DNA from: Paragordius varius
Taxonomy: Eukaryota > Nematomorpha
Direction of reading: 5' to 3'
DNA: 64,000 nt
NCBI GenBank assembly: GCA_964247055.1
Contig: OZ176058.1
Span: 868,001 to 932,000, forward strand
How positions within the stretch are numbered: position 1 is the first letter of the stretch; every line of letters starts with the position of its first letter. The position numbers and the translations under genes are program-made. This document shows positions 33,200 through 45,149 of this stretch, piece by piece. The notes beneath the pieces were generated by a model. The model searched no databases, was not told the origin of the DNA, and saw only the letters and a list, made by a program, of their open reading frames with translations.

Positions 33200-36120
33200 C
33201 ATTCTTAAAAAAGCCTTGGTCTGCCTCTTTTATATATCTTTAATTTTTGGTCAAATAAAAAAATCTCACATTTCAAAACTAATACAGTCCCAACAGTCAA
33301 AAAGGAACAACACCCATACTTTCACACAAACGAGCTATTTAATATCACCGGATGAGTCAAATCCCAATAGTAGGAACCCGCCGAATCCACTAGTGGCAGA
33401 CATTCGAGACGAAATAATGATCCTATGTTCTGACCTATCCCTAAAGGAACAACCCCCGAAAACCAAACTATATAGAGCGTCTATATTAACCACAACAAAT
33501 GCCATCCTAATTATAGAGGGGCCTCCTAAGCAATATCGACACCGAAACGATTGAAATCAATTGATAAACATAAGTAGTAATCCTTCTCCCTGAAGAACCA
33601 GCCACTTTTGACGGAAAAGAAATGTCTGAGTTAGAGCATACTCTCGTTTTGAAATAAAAAAGCAAACTAACAGTATGAATCTCGTCCCTAGCAATGGTGT
33701 AACCTACAATACGCGAAAGAGATTTGATCTACACTACTTCCTTTTAAAGAAAATTCTCTCGTGCATTAAATTCGGCAATATCCCCTCTCATTGGAAAATC
33801 ACAAATTCAATTTAATTCCAAAAAAGTCTTCCCTTGATATTGTAAAAAACTGGTGTCTAGGGTTGTGCTGACCAGGTCATGACCTGGTCAGTGACCACTT
33901 ATTTATTGACGACGGTCATTCCAAAAACAGCTGTCTTTTGAAAAATGTTGGTGATTTTTTTGGAAGAGAAATAGTAAGATTTTATTGTTTTTTATTTTAT
34001 TTTTAACAAATATAAATAAAATATTTAAATATGCTTATTTAAATAAAATTGTTAAACGTTCATATTTATAAGATAAGAATCCATGTCCAGTTATTTCGAA
34101 AAACAAAAACAAGCACTTTGCAGAATATGCAATTAATCCATATATGTAAACCAATAAAATGAAATAACATTTTATAATTGGATATTACAATGATTAAAGA
34201 GAGTGTAAAACAAACTAAATAATATTTTATTTAAAGGGCCACAAACAAGTGGCAAAATTTATTTGAAAACAAAATTCTTGATTAAATTTTATTCAAATTT
34301 GTAAATAATTAATATCAAAGAAATGTATAATATAAACTTTTAAGAAAAAAGACATTATTAGTGAAACGCAAGTGTCGTACCAACATTATTTTCGCAATCC
34401 AATATCGCATGATACTTATTTAAATGAAAAGTGGTCATCGTGATCATGACCATGGTCTGACTGGGTCTTACCGGACTTTTTTGAAAAAGCAGTCAAATGC
34501 ACAACCCTACTGGTGTCTCTTTTCTGCAACACCAAAATCACGGCACTTATATCTGATAGGATCACCAACTACGCAAAACTTCACACCATTTTTAATCTTT
34601 CCCAAAAGGTGCAGGCCATGAGACGGTAGCCCCACACCTTAACATAAAAATAATCTCCTAAATAACTCTTAGTGGTTTCAACCTCATTAGTGATATCTAC
34701 GCCAGATCGTTTATGACAAAAACGGTTCCATCAAGCTAAGACCATTCAACTCTGAGGTCAAACAAGACTGCTCAATGTCTGGCACTTTGTTTAACCTCGT
34801 TATCACTGATACGCTAAATCTTAGAAACGTCAGCAATGCTTTAGCTCACAGGACGATAAATGTTTTCTATCGCAAGATATACCACAAACATAAAAACGCT
34901 ATAAAATCGTCTTGCAGATAGTGAGCAAATCGGACTTCTTCCGAAACCGTAAAAATGCAATTAATTGAATAATCATAGCAGCCGTTTTCAATAACTTAAT
35001 CGCCAATTAATCTAATTAAAGATACAGAAACAATCAATTTCTTAGTCAATACAATCGGCTTTCATTTCTTCAAATTCAAACTTATCTTGTCGGCAAAATC
35101 AACCAATCCAAGCTCAATCCTGCGCAGAAACTCAACGCAATAAACATTTTCTTCTTTTATCCAACCCTAGCTGGTCAAACTTTACAACTTAACTACAATA
35201 TTAGTACCATTGACAATAAAATATGTAAAACATTGAAAGAAACTTGCTGTCCCAAAATATGCGGCCAATAGTTATTTATATGGCTGACGTAAAAAAGGGC
35301 ATTAGGGCTTCCCTTAATCGGTGATACAAACATATTCCGGATGGATTCAGGGTCTAAATTAACCAGCATGATGAAGTTGTTCGAACCGCTTTCCTTGAAC
35401 AAAGAAAAGTCGCAGGAGATTTAAGCTCAATTTTCCGTTATCTTACAAGCTTGATTTGTTCCTATCATGGAATACACTCTACTCGAGGAACGGAACCTAT
35501 GATGATACCGTTTGGACCAAAGCCCGAATGGCTTCAAAAAGCCTTTAAGTCAACTGGTAGCTCGATCCAACGCCTTCGACCACGTTTAAGAACATTACAA
35601 TCGAAATAAGCGATCGCCACAGATTAGTGTCTCTCCTGCGCAAGTGGAAATGTTACATTGATCGTGTCAAACTTACCGCTTCAGGGAAAAGTTCAATGTG
35701 TTACACAACACAACGCCTCACATTTCTCTATAACTTCAACATAAGAAAGCATTCTGGTAACTTGTACGCCAAGCGTGGCTGAACTCATTACCCGCGAACA
35801 GTCAAGGGTTCGCAAACTCATACGACTCAATTGCCGGCGATGCAATGTAATCAGCGAATCTCCAGGCGACATTTTTGGGTACTGCGCCATTAGCAGTTTT
35901 CGAATCAATTTCTGACATGAAAACATAGTTACCACATAAAACATAACCTTTCATTCAACGCGAGGTTAATATCCGAAACCAAGCAATATACTCCTCTAGA
36001 AAAACCCTGATCTCGTGGGGCTGTGGACAAAAGTGTCTTATCATCTATCCAATAGTCGCATACCAGAAAAGTCCCCATGCTCTAGACCAGGAGTGTACAG
36101 CTTTGCTAGTTACGCCAATT
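33200..36120 (+). pseudogene. Decayed LINE, R2/NeSL-like reverse transcriptase
   Basis: About 2.9 kb of GC-richer DNA in AT-rich surroundings. The left part has open frame 33216-33554 (SYLISPDESNPNSRNPPNPL... KTKLYRASILTTTNAILI). Further on, VKQDCSMSGTLFNLVITDTL at 34748-34820 matches the reverse-transcriptase KQGCPLSP.LFNL motif. SKLNPAQKLNAIN and KRALGLPLIGDTNIFRMD at 35100-35340 match the post-RT region of restriction-like-endonuclease LINEs. Many stops and shifts break it, and a hAT-type element (33858-34509) is inserted. The clade is tentative. Confidence 0.65.
33858..34509. mobile_element. hAT-type nonautonomous element, 8-bp target duplication
   Basis: 652 bp with perfect 11-bp ends TAGGGTTGTGC / GCACAACCCTA, flanked by CTGGTGTC at 33850-33857 and 34510-34517. 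Subterminal GACCAGGTCATGACCTGGTC palindrome on the left, GGTCATCGTGATCATGACC on the right. An 8-bp duplication and these ends are hallmarks of hAT. No transposase frame. Confidence 0.9.
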
Positions 36121-36139
36121 CTATAATAATGTTTAAAAA

Positions 36140-36466
36140 ATAAATTGTTGTGTTTGGTTGATTAATTGTTGTCTTTGCTTAAAAAGTAATGCATTTGCTT
36201 AAAAAATGATGTCTTTGATTGGAAGAGGGTTGTCTGAAAAATATTGTCTTTGCTTCAAAAAATGTTTTTTTTGCTTGAAAAAATAAAATGTTGTTTTTGC
36301 TTTAAAAATTGCTTGAAAAAAAATGTTGCCGTATGAATAATAATGTCTTTGGTTGGAAATGTTGAGTTTGCTTATAAAATAACTTTGCTTAAAAAAATGT
36401 GGTTTTTGCCTTAAAAATTGCCTCGTTTGCTTGTAAAAATGTTGTGTTTGCCTGAAAAAATAATAT
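36140..36466. repeat. Minisatellite, TTGCTTAAAAAATGTTG-type unit
   Basis: Irregular tandem repeat of about 18-24 bp (variants TGTTGTCTTTGCTTAAAAA, TTTGCTTGAAAAAATG). It begins just after the end of the decayed LINE and may derive from its 3' tail. Confidence 0.7.
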
Positions 36467-36467
36467 A

Positions 36468-36548
36468 ATGAGTTAAAAGTATGGGTTATCTTTTTTGGAA
36501 AATTTTCTTTTAATTTTTACTTTGTTCGTATAATCATTTTTACTTGTA
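36468..36548. mobile_element. Family A MITE right-arm fragment
   Basis: AAAAGTATGGGTTATC through TTCGTATAATCATTTTTAC. Confidence 0.5.
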
Positions 36549-36901
36549 ATGAATATAATAAAAATTATAATAAATTACTCACATAATTTTTTATTCGATA
36601 AATAATTTTAGAAACAGGGTCAAAGTCAATGTTGAAATAAAAAATAATAACATATTTTTTAAGCTAATTAAAAATATTTATAAACTTTTTAAATATGATG
36701 TAACAAATTTATTATTTGACAAAAGCGTCTTAATTAAACTAAAACTAAGAATTATTATATATTATATATATATATATATTAACGCAATTAATATTTTTGC
36801 AAAAAAGATAAATTTATGATAAATTTTTTAAAAAATAATAATTAGGAAATAAACCAATATAATTAAAATATTATAAATAGGAATAATATTGATTGAAAAA
36901 A

Positions 36902-37172
36902 TGCAGTGAAATATGAATTATAGGACAAAACGTTAAAATATATATAAAAAAAATTAAAATTAAAGCTTAATTTGTCATATAAAAAAACATTTAATTACAA
37001 TTGTAAAATATATTGATTATGTTACCAATTTTTATCTCTATTTCATAATTTGCAGTTTAAAATAATAAGACTATAATTTAGAAAATTAAGTTTCAATTAG
37101 TATGGTCGTTTTGATAAAAAAATATTTGTCTTTATAATTTAAGGTTTTGCCCGTATAATTTTAGTTTTACCA
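36902..37172. mobile_element. Family A MITE, copy 18
   Basis: TGCAGTGAAATATGAATTAT and GGACAAAACG at the left, GCCCGTATAATTTTAG at the right. Complete but diverged; it lies 115 bp beyond the stop codon of the gene at 37287. Confidence 0.72.
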
Positions 37173-37286
37173 TACAATAAAATATGTTTATCCAATATAA
37201 AATCAGAATAAATTTAATAAAATATAAAAATTAAAATGGATAAAAAAATGTAAAAAATATTTTTCTTTAAATTCTTAATTTCTATT

Positions 37287-40200
37287 TCATCGCTTCTTTC
37301 CCAAACCCACGTAAGATCTCGCCGCATAAAAGTTATGATATGGATTATAGTAAGGTGTTGGCTTGGGACTTGAATAATAAACATTTGGTGTTGTGGCTTT
37401 TTTCTGTACGGTCACAGCTGGTTTTGGGCTTAAAACATCAGCTGATTTGATTGTTGGAGTAACAGATGATACGGTTATAGGGCTTGAACGCGTAGACTTT
37501 TCAAAAACAGCTGAGACATTTTCTACGAATGGCAAAGATATAATTAGAGATGATTTTATTGTTGGAGTAACATTAACAAATTTTAACGTTGTATAATTCT
37601 CTAACGTAATAGTCTTTTCTGACTTGTTTTCAGAATTCGTATACCATTTACAATTCAAATTCACCCTTGAACAATTCAAATTCACCCTCGTACAATTCAA
37701 ATTCACCCTATTTTTTTTTTTGTTAGGTCCATATGTTCAAGATGGAGAAGGGTCGTACCCACTTTATCTTGATAGTATAGATCCTTCATTTAACCTATTT
37801 ATTCAATCTTTGCTAAGTGCCGACGGCATTTTATCTCCCTTTATCCTTTATTATCTTCCTAATTATCCATTAATTTTGTTATTAGTTTATCCTTGTTTTT
37901 TTTTTTTTTTTTTTTTTTTCGTATTATTTTATCTATTAAACTATTTACTTTTTTTTTTATATTAAATCCTCTCATAATTGTGTTGCTATTTTGGACTCCT
38001 ATGAATTCTCCGAAAATATCAAATATTCTAAAAATTGGGAATCTAAATCTACAGGGATACTCCCTATCAAAATTTAGACTTCTCCAGTTAGCCATGAAAA
38101 ACCACACTATTCCAATTATCGGATTATCGGAAACCCATATAATGAACAATGGATATATAATCGATAACAACTATATATTATATTATTCCGGCCATTCCAA
38201 TCTCAGAAGATACGGTACAGGCATCATTATTCATAAATCTTTTGCTTTATTCGCTGACGAGCCCAATTTTATTAACGATAGAATCATTAAAATTACATTC
38301 AATACACATCCATTGAAACTTAATTTGATCCAAGCTTATGCTCCTACTAGCAATTCCTCCGAGGAAGATATAGAACATTTTTACACTCAGCTTCATAACA
38401 CAGTCATAAGCTGCAATAAAAACGAAATAATAATAATATCTGGAGATCTTAACGCTACCCTAGGTTCTGAGGTCGAACGCAATGTCACTGGTGGCTTTGG
38501 TCTTGGGAAAAGAAATCTTCGTGGTGATAAACTAATTGAATTTTGTGTAGACCACAAACTTGCCATTACCAATACCTTTTTTGATATTCCCCTCAGAAGA
38601 AGATATACGTGGGTTTCCCCAAAAAATACCCGTTCACAAATTGACTTTATCCTCATCCAACAAAAATGGCTCAAATTCATTATAGGAGCGAAAACTTTCC
38701 CAGGAGTCGTAATAGGCTCCGATCATCAACTTCTTGCTATTAAACTTAAATTTAAGTTAGGAACTAAATTACCGCACAATAAAACTAAAAACCGCTTCGA
38801 CTTTTCCAATGTTACAAGTGAATTTATACTCAAACTGAATACTTCCCTAAGTAATATCAACACTAATAATCTGAACGTAAACAACCATTGGCATCAGACC
38901 TTGACTGCCATCAACGAACTAATACCCAAGCACTTTCCACTTCAACAAAAACATCCTAATAATCCATGTCTTTCAAATGAATCCATTGTCTTGGCCAATA
39001 AACGCAGATTGGCTAAAATAAACAACAACATTACTGATTACCGCACATTAAATACTCAATTCAAGATACAATCCAAGATTGATATCAATCTTCACTACCT
39101 AGCTATTTGCAAAGAATTAGAACTGGCTCACGCCAAAGGCCAGAACATATACCAAAAACTACATTTACTTGTTCCTCACAACTCCAAAAATCTGGGGAAC
39201 ATAAGCAACACGGATAATGTAATATTAACAAATAAAAAGGTAATTATCAAACGTTGGGAAGAATTCGGTACTTCTCTTTATCATGTCGACTCTAGTCCTC
39301 ATTCATCCATTAGCACATTCCTTAAAGTTTCAGAACTAGATCCCCCAATTTTACCTGATGAAGTTCAATACGCCTTAAAACAATTTTCATCCTCCAACTC
39401 CTTAGGTTACAATGATATTCCAATAAAAATTCTTCACACAATCCCCCTCTATTTCTTAACTGATCTTTTACAAAAAGTGTTTCAAACCTGTATTTGGCCG
39501 GATGATTGGACCAAATCTTTTCTCCTACCCTTTTTTAAAAAGGGAAATCCCCATCTTTGTCAGAACTATAGAATGATCGCTATCACTAATAAACTATCCA
39601 AACTTCTTCTCAAGATTATACTGAAAAGAATCTCATCCTCGTTGGACTATGAAATATCCGAGGTGCAGGCTGGCTTTAGAGCAAAGAGAAACACTACCAA
39701 TCATATAGTTAATCTTAATACAATAATTCGAAGAAACAATGAATTTGGGAAAAGTCTATATTGCTGCTTTTTAGACTTCAGTATGGCATTTGATACAGTC
39801 AACCACGACTGCCTATGAAGAATATTACGATCCTCAGGAGTGTCCTCGCACATAATACTCCTACTTCAATCGCTGTATTCAGGACAAACAGCTGCCATTA
39901 AAACTCAATTCGGTCCCACCGACTGGTTTCCTATTCTCAGAGGTGTGAGACAAGGATGTGTCCTTTCTCCCCTCTTATTTAACTTATACACAGAAACATT
40001 AATACGCAATTGTAACTTTCCACAACATATTGGGGCACGGATCGGTGGTCTTACTATTTGCAATCTCCGGTACGCCGATGACACCATTCTCTTGTCAGAA
40101 TCCCACACGGACATGACCTATCTTTTAAATAATCTTACCATTGAAGCAAGTTTGATGGGTCTTAAGCTGAACCCAGCTAAATCTAAAATTATGATCCTAA

Positions 40201-41095
40201 ACGCACCAAAACTACCATTTACAATCAACAACTCCCCCATCGAACTAACCGATCACTGTAAATACCTAGGCTCCATAATTGCATCCGACGGTAGCTCGGA
40301 CCCCGACATACGAGCACGACTAGCATTGGGACGTGCTACTATGGGTAAACTGTCCAAAGTTTGGAACTCATCGGTCATAAGTATCCCAACTAAACTTGCC
40401 ATCCTGAAGGCGATGATATACCCCGTGGCAATCTATGGGTCCGAATCATGGATATGCAATTCCATTGACAAAGCCCGCATAAACTCTTTTCAAATGTGGT
40501 GCTTTCGAAAAATATTGAGAATCTCCTGGAAAGCCCACATCTCCAATTCTTACATACTCAAATTCATTAAACCCGAATTTTTACTTTACGATTTAATAAC
40601 CTTTAAACAGCTAAAATATCTGGGTCACATCCTGCGATCCGACTCGCTAGAAAAAATCATACTCTTTGGGTTGGTAGATGGCACCCGCAGAAGGGGCCGA
40701 CCCAAAAAGCGGTGGATCGATGTGCTCAAATCAATAACAAATCTAACCTTTCATCAACTGTTGAGAGTAACACAGGATCGCCTAAAATGGAGAACACTAA
40801 TCTATGAGAAAGCCAGAGTCAGTATATGACTAGCTTATAACAACAACATAAAATATATTTTTATGGCATAATTTATTTTTTTTCAATATTATTCTAATTT
40901 AAAACAAAATTATATTTTTTAAAAATATATTAAAATATAGGTAATTTTTAGTCTTAAAAATTATGTTATTTATTTGAGGGTAAATTTGAATTGTTCGAGG
41001 GTGAATATGAATCGTTCAAAGGTGAATTTGAATTGTTTAAGGGTGAATTTGAACCGTAAATGGTATATCATAAACAGCTGATATTCTTCCACTCC
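37287..41095 (-). CDS. Terminal exon of an unrecognised Ser/Thr/Pro-rich protein, split by an insertion
   Basis: Minus strand. The main block 37639-37287 is open and GC-richer than its surroundings. It encodes NSENKSEKTITLENYTTLKF, two VTPTIKS repeats, a KATTPNVYYSSPKPTPYYNP segment and ends YVGLGKKR, stop TGA at 37287-37289. A 3.4-kb element (37642-41065) interrupts it. On the far side, 41095-41068 starts after an acceptor-like AATAG and encodes SGRISAVYD. With the element and one TA copy removed, the frame continues directly. Upstream exons were not found. The family is unknown; low-complexity composition fits a disordered tail. If the insertion is fixed, the protein loses this tail or the gene is dead. 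Confidence 0.55.
37709..40847 (+). mobile_element. RTE-type LINE, nearly intact
   Basis: About 3.1 kb: 5' leader with poly-T runs (37709-38000), one long open frame, and a 3' tail ending TTATAACAACAAC. Length and single-frame layout fit the RTE clade. The tail joins family B core sequence at 40848. No clear target duplication is seen. Confidence 0.85.
38001..40829 (+). pseudogene. RTE LINE endonuclease/reverse transcriptase frame with one stop
   Basis: From the likely start MNSPKISNILKIGNLNLQG at 38001 (an upstream in-frame ATG at 37893 precedes only poly-Phe). Apurinic-type endonuclease, residues about 10-250: GNLNLQG, LSETH, GDLNATLGS, RRRYTWVSPKNTRSQIDFIL and SDHQLLA. Reverse transcriptase, about 440-800: NYRMIAITNKLSKLL, QAGFRAKRNT, FLDFSMAFDTVNH, GVRQGCVLSPLLFNL and the catalytic YADD. 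C-terminal GRPKKRWIDVL and QDRLKWRTLI as in RTE elements. A single TGA at 39816-39818 replaces the Trp of the usual CLWRIL segment; the frame is otherwise open to TGA at 40827. With one nonsense change in 942 codons, the copy is young but probably not autonomous. Confidence 0.9.
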
Positions 41096-42414
41096 CTATT
41101 AATTAATTTTATTATTTAAGTTTTTTTGTATTTTTCGATTTTCAGATTAGATTTTATTAATAATAACTTGTATTGAAAAAGGTTATTGGCACTTTTAACG
41201 CTATTTGTTATATTTTATAGAAAAAAATGCTTAGTTTAGTTTTTTGAATAAATAAAGCTATTTTTTTAATCTGTTTATAGATAAAAATAAATTTTTATTC
41301 AAAAAAAGTTCAATGAAGGTTATTTATAAAAAATTGTGAATTTTTGAAAATTGGAAAATTTAATTGTAATAATAATATAAAAAGAATTATCAAATGATAT
41401 CTTTTAATAGCTTAAATAAATCTTTTATTAAAAGTATGATAATTCATCAAATATATAATATATATATATATTAAAATTAATTGTATTATTTTTTATGTAG
41501 AAAAAAGGGGAATAATTGAATTACATATGAAAACAATCATATATAAAATAAATTAAAATGAAACCTGATATAATTTAATTATTAAAATTAATAATATACC
41601 ATTTACTCAAATTTTCTCATGAACAATTCAAATTCCCAAATTATATGTTTTTTAAGATTAAAAATTACATATATTTTTAATAAAATTTTGTTTTAAGTTA
41701 AAATAATACTGAAAATAATATCATAAAGATTTTTTATATTAATAATGAGTTTTATTTGTTCAAATACTCTTAATTTTTTTCAGGGTATTTGAATCGTAAA
41801 TGGTTCAATAAAAATTATTTAATTTTTTCTAGCATAAAATAATAAATTATATTTTATAAAATTAAAGTTTTTAAGGTAAATTTTTTATACAATTTTAATA
41901 ATATATTTTTGAATTTATTAAATATTTTAATTAAACTTTAAAAAAATAGTAAATATAATAAAGAATATAAAATTAATTTATAAAATTATTCAAAAAAAAT
42001 ATACATTTATTTATATTACATATATTACATCTTTTTTAAAATAAAAATATATAATAAATTTCCTATTTTTGGTTTAAATTATAATTTTACAAAAACATAT
42101 ACCTTGGGCATTTATTGTTATAATAGAAATTGTAGAATATATCAGAAATGAAATTAAAGTAATTTTCGGTAACATAGTTATTTTTTCTAAAATCAGATTT
42201 TAATTTTTAAATTATTAATAATAAATATTTTTAAATTTATTGATAAAATTAATGGTTATATAAAACACAACTAATAAAAATAAATGATTAGCTGTTTTTA
42301 TATTTACGTAATCACCTGATTTCAAAATTTAAATAATTTTTTTTAAACATTTATTTACTGCTAAATTTTTTTAATTTATTGTTAAATTTATAAAGTATGT
42401 AATTAATGTATATA
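41096..42414. other. Intergenic, AT-rich; one family B MITE
   Basis: Extreme A+T with no exon or RNA recognised. A family B MITE occupies 41595-41804. Upstream exons of the gene ending at 37287 should lie here or further right, but none could be identified. Confidence 0.4.
41595..41804. mobile_element. Family B MITE, copy 8 (short)
   Basis: ATACCATTTACTCAAATTTT at the left, GAATCGTAAATGGT at the right, few subterminal repeats left. Confidence 0.7.
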
Positions 42415-42632
42415 TATACCATTTATAATTTCAATACCTTGAACAATTTAAAATCACCCTTAAAATAAAGTGTGTTTTCGGGCAGCTAATATATCTCATC
42501 ACATTAATATAAAATATATTTTAATGGATCATAGTTTATTATTTAATATTTTAATTTAAACAAAAAATTTCCTTTTTTAGAAATATAAAAAATATAAGTA
42601 AATTTTAAATCTTTAAAAACACATGTGGTTTC
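42415..42632. mobile_element. Family B MITE, right-truncated
   Basis: TATACCATTTATAATTTC, then GTGTTTTCGGGCAGCTAATA and the GGATCATAGTTTATTATTT core. It stops at AAAACACATGTGG without the right repeats. Confidence 0.72.
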
Positions 42633-42760
42633 ATAATTGATTTATTTAATTTATAAAACTTATAGGTATTGGTGTGAAAATTCCATTAAAAAATTATTTT
42701 GAAAAAATATATATAATTATGGCCGTTTATCAATTAAATTTTGAATAGTTTTTATATATA

Positions 42761-42862
42761 CAGTAAAAAAAATTTACAGACAAAACGTAATAGTATAAAG
42801 GCAATTTTTTTCAAACCTTAATTTATCCTATTAAAATCATTTAATAACTATCGTAAAACATG
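42761..42862. mobile_element. Family A MITE left half
   Basis: ACAGTAAAAAAAATTTACAG with GACAAAACGTAAT through TTAATAACTATCG. The right arm is absent. Confidence 0.55.
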
Positions 42863-43326
42863 TAAGTTTTCCGATTTAACGTTAAATTTGATTTTTATAA
42901 CGTAGTATCCTTTTGGTTTGCAAAATAAGAAATTCACAAGTAAAATGGTAACACTCAGCAAATCTAAACATCGTTCTTGAAAACTCAAGGATCAAATAAT
43001 ATTTTAATATTATATAATTTTTATAAATTTATCGGATTTTTTTAAATGTATTGGATGTGTAAATTTATTATAACCCTACCATAAAAATATATAACTAGTT
43101 TATAATTTTGGACCCTTTTTTAAAATTACATTAACCAATAGTAAATTTAGTACTAAAAAGGTATTTATTATTGGTTTAAAATTATCTAATATTTTAGATT
43201 TTTAGCCGCAATAATATAACATTTTTTAAATCACAACGTGATATTTTCATTAGACATCATTTTTATAAATAACGTATATGCACATAGTTTTTCCACTGAA
43301 TTAAATTGTATAATTGAAAAGTTCTA

Positions 43327-43815
43327 TGGGGTCAGGCCTGTTTAAAACTAAATACTTCAAAAAATATGAAATGAATTGAAACCATGGCAAAAGTTTAAAC
43401 TTATATAAAATAATGAACCTTAATTTAAAAAAATTCAATTAAAAATACTTGATATGCTTATTTTAATTAAGGTAAACCACACGGGTAAAAATTTATTCAA
43501 TATGACATATGTGCATAAGTTAAATTAAAAATAATATAAAATAAACCATTTTTTCTTTTTTTATCATGTTAGGTGTGATTTTAAATAATTTTAGCTTCGA
43601 AAAATAAACGATATTTTGAATATAAAATAAAAATGGTGTCGAAGTAGTTTGATATGAATATTTTATTAAAATTAAATTTTTATAAGATACTTTGGCTATT
43701 TATATACTTAGAGAAGCATAAATTTTAATTAAAACCGTTCCTTCCAGTAGTTTTTTAAAAATATCAACTTAAATATTGTGTGGGGTATTCAGATACCCCA
43801 ATTCGAATCAAAGTG
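43327..43815 (+). mobile_element. Family C MITE, copy 3 (left end damaged)
   Basis: GGGGTCAGGCCTGTTTAAAA at the left. The right end GATACCCCAATTCGAATCAA AGTG is followed by TTAA. It corresponds to copy 1 in the other segmental duplicate. Confidence 0.75.
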
Positions 43816-44369
43816 TTAACAGAGAATATTTGGAAAAACAACGCAGGAATATATAAATATATTTTTCTTAAAAAAGCACACCTATTTAAATACAAAATTG
43901 CTTTCATTATATAATAGTTAATATGAAATAATTAGATGGCAGCTTTTTATTTTATTTAGATAAATATGTAAAATACTTACATTTAATATAATATATATAT
44001 ATATTAATAAACCATAAATAATTCTTTTACAGAAGTTAATTTAAAGATATTTTAATCGAAAATTAAATAATGTATTATATACTCGGCAAATTATCTCCTC
44101 TTACTTTGAACATTTCAAATTCACCTTAAACATTTCAAGTTACCTTGATAATTTTTGAAGAAATTCCTTTCTATAATTTAATTTAATAAATTTTGCCTAA
44201 TTAATATGTAAAAACCTAAAATATTCTTTAAGTAATAAATAAACTAACACCATACATCTATTTTTAAACCGGCGAGCGGTTTTAAACTAATTATGCCTGT
44301 CGGAATTTTAATATATGATAATTTAAAAATCAAATTTTTAGAAAAAAACTTGCTCTTTTCGATATTTAA

Positions 44370-44923
44370 CACTTGGATACAACACATTAATTTTAGTCCT
44401 ACGATTCAAATTGGGGTATGGCCTGTTTAAAATTAAATTTTTTAAAAAATAGGGAAGGAATCGAAACCATGGCAAAATTTTGCACTTGTATAACATTAAT
44501 AAACCGCAATATATAAAAATTTTTTTCAAAAATACTTGTATCACTTATTTTAAGCTAAAACCGAAAGGTAATCTCTTAGTCAACGTGACATGTGTGCAAT
44601 GGTAAAATTAAAAAATTATACAAAATAAAGAGCTTTTTCTATTTCTATCAATGTTAGATGCAATTTAAATAAAAAATTAGCTATAATTTTACCCTTAAAA
44701 TTTAATGAAGACGATATTTTGCAAAATAAAAATGGCGTCGAAGTAGTTTGATATGAAACTTTTTTTTCATAACAAAATTTTTTGCAGATATTTTGGCATA
44801 TTTATGTGATTTTTATTAGAATCGAAGCATAAATTTAAATTGGGACCGTTTGCTTCAGTAGTTTTTTAAATATCCTAACTCAAATTTAGTCTGGGGTATT
44901 TAGATACCCCAATTTGAATCGTG
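44370..44923 (+). mobile_element. Family C MITE, copy 4, TTAA duplication
   Basis: 554 bp. TTAA at 44366-44369, end CACTTGGATACAACAC, subterminal GATTCAAATTGGGGTA, internal AATGGCGTCGAAGTAGTTTG. The right end TTTGAATCGTG is followed by TTAA at 44924-44927. The empty site is visible in the partner duplicate near 24300. Confidence 0.82.
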
Positions 44924-45149
44924 TTAATAGTGAAGCGCTGTTTAATGAAATTTTAGCAGCTTCCGATGCAAAATATTGTAATAATTTTTAACCAACCAAT
45001 TCAAAATTTTACCAATTCTAGCTTTCTTAAAGCTAAGTATTCCTTTTTTGGTGTCTCTATTCAATTTATTTTAAGATAATTTCGAAGTTATATCAAAAAT
45101 TTAGGAGGCAGAAAAAAAGTATAAAATCAAGTATTTCAATTAGCTTTAA

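Larger units (their letters stand above)
37642..41065. mobile_element. Family B MITE split by an RTE LINE; TA duplication
   Basis: Left end TACCATTTACAATTC with three subterminal repeats (37642-37707). Right part 40848-41065 with the AATATATTTTTATGGCATAA core, four inverted repeats and the end CGTAAATGGTA. TA at 37640-37641 and 41066-41067. The LINE fills 37709-40847. A core segment of about 45-50 bp expected between the halves is missing, so the LINE insertion deleted target DNA. Confidence 0.85.

Noticed and set aside
35693-35944. Minus-strand frames over the decayed LINE (also 35193-35402)
   Set aside because: The plus strand shows RT-like motifs; the minus frames are shadows of GC-richer DNA.
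37624-37965. 113-codon frame starting before the RTE LINE
   Set aside because: It runs from the B MITE repeats into the LINE 5' leader and ends in poly-Phe; no conserved sequence.
38393-38680. Minus-strand 95-codon frame inside the LINE
   Set aside because: Antisense shadow of the endonuclease domain.
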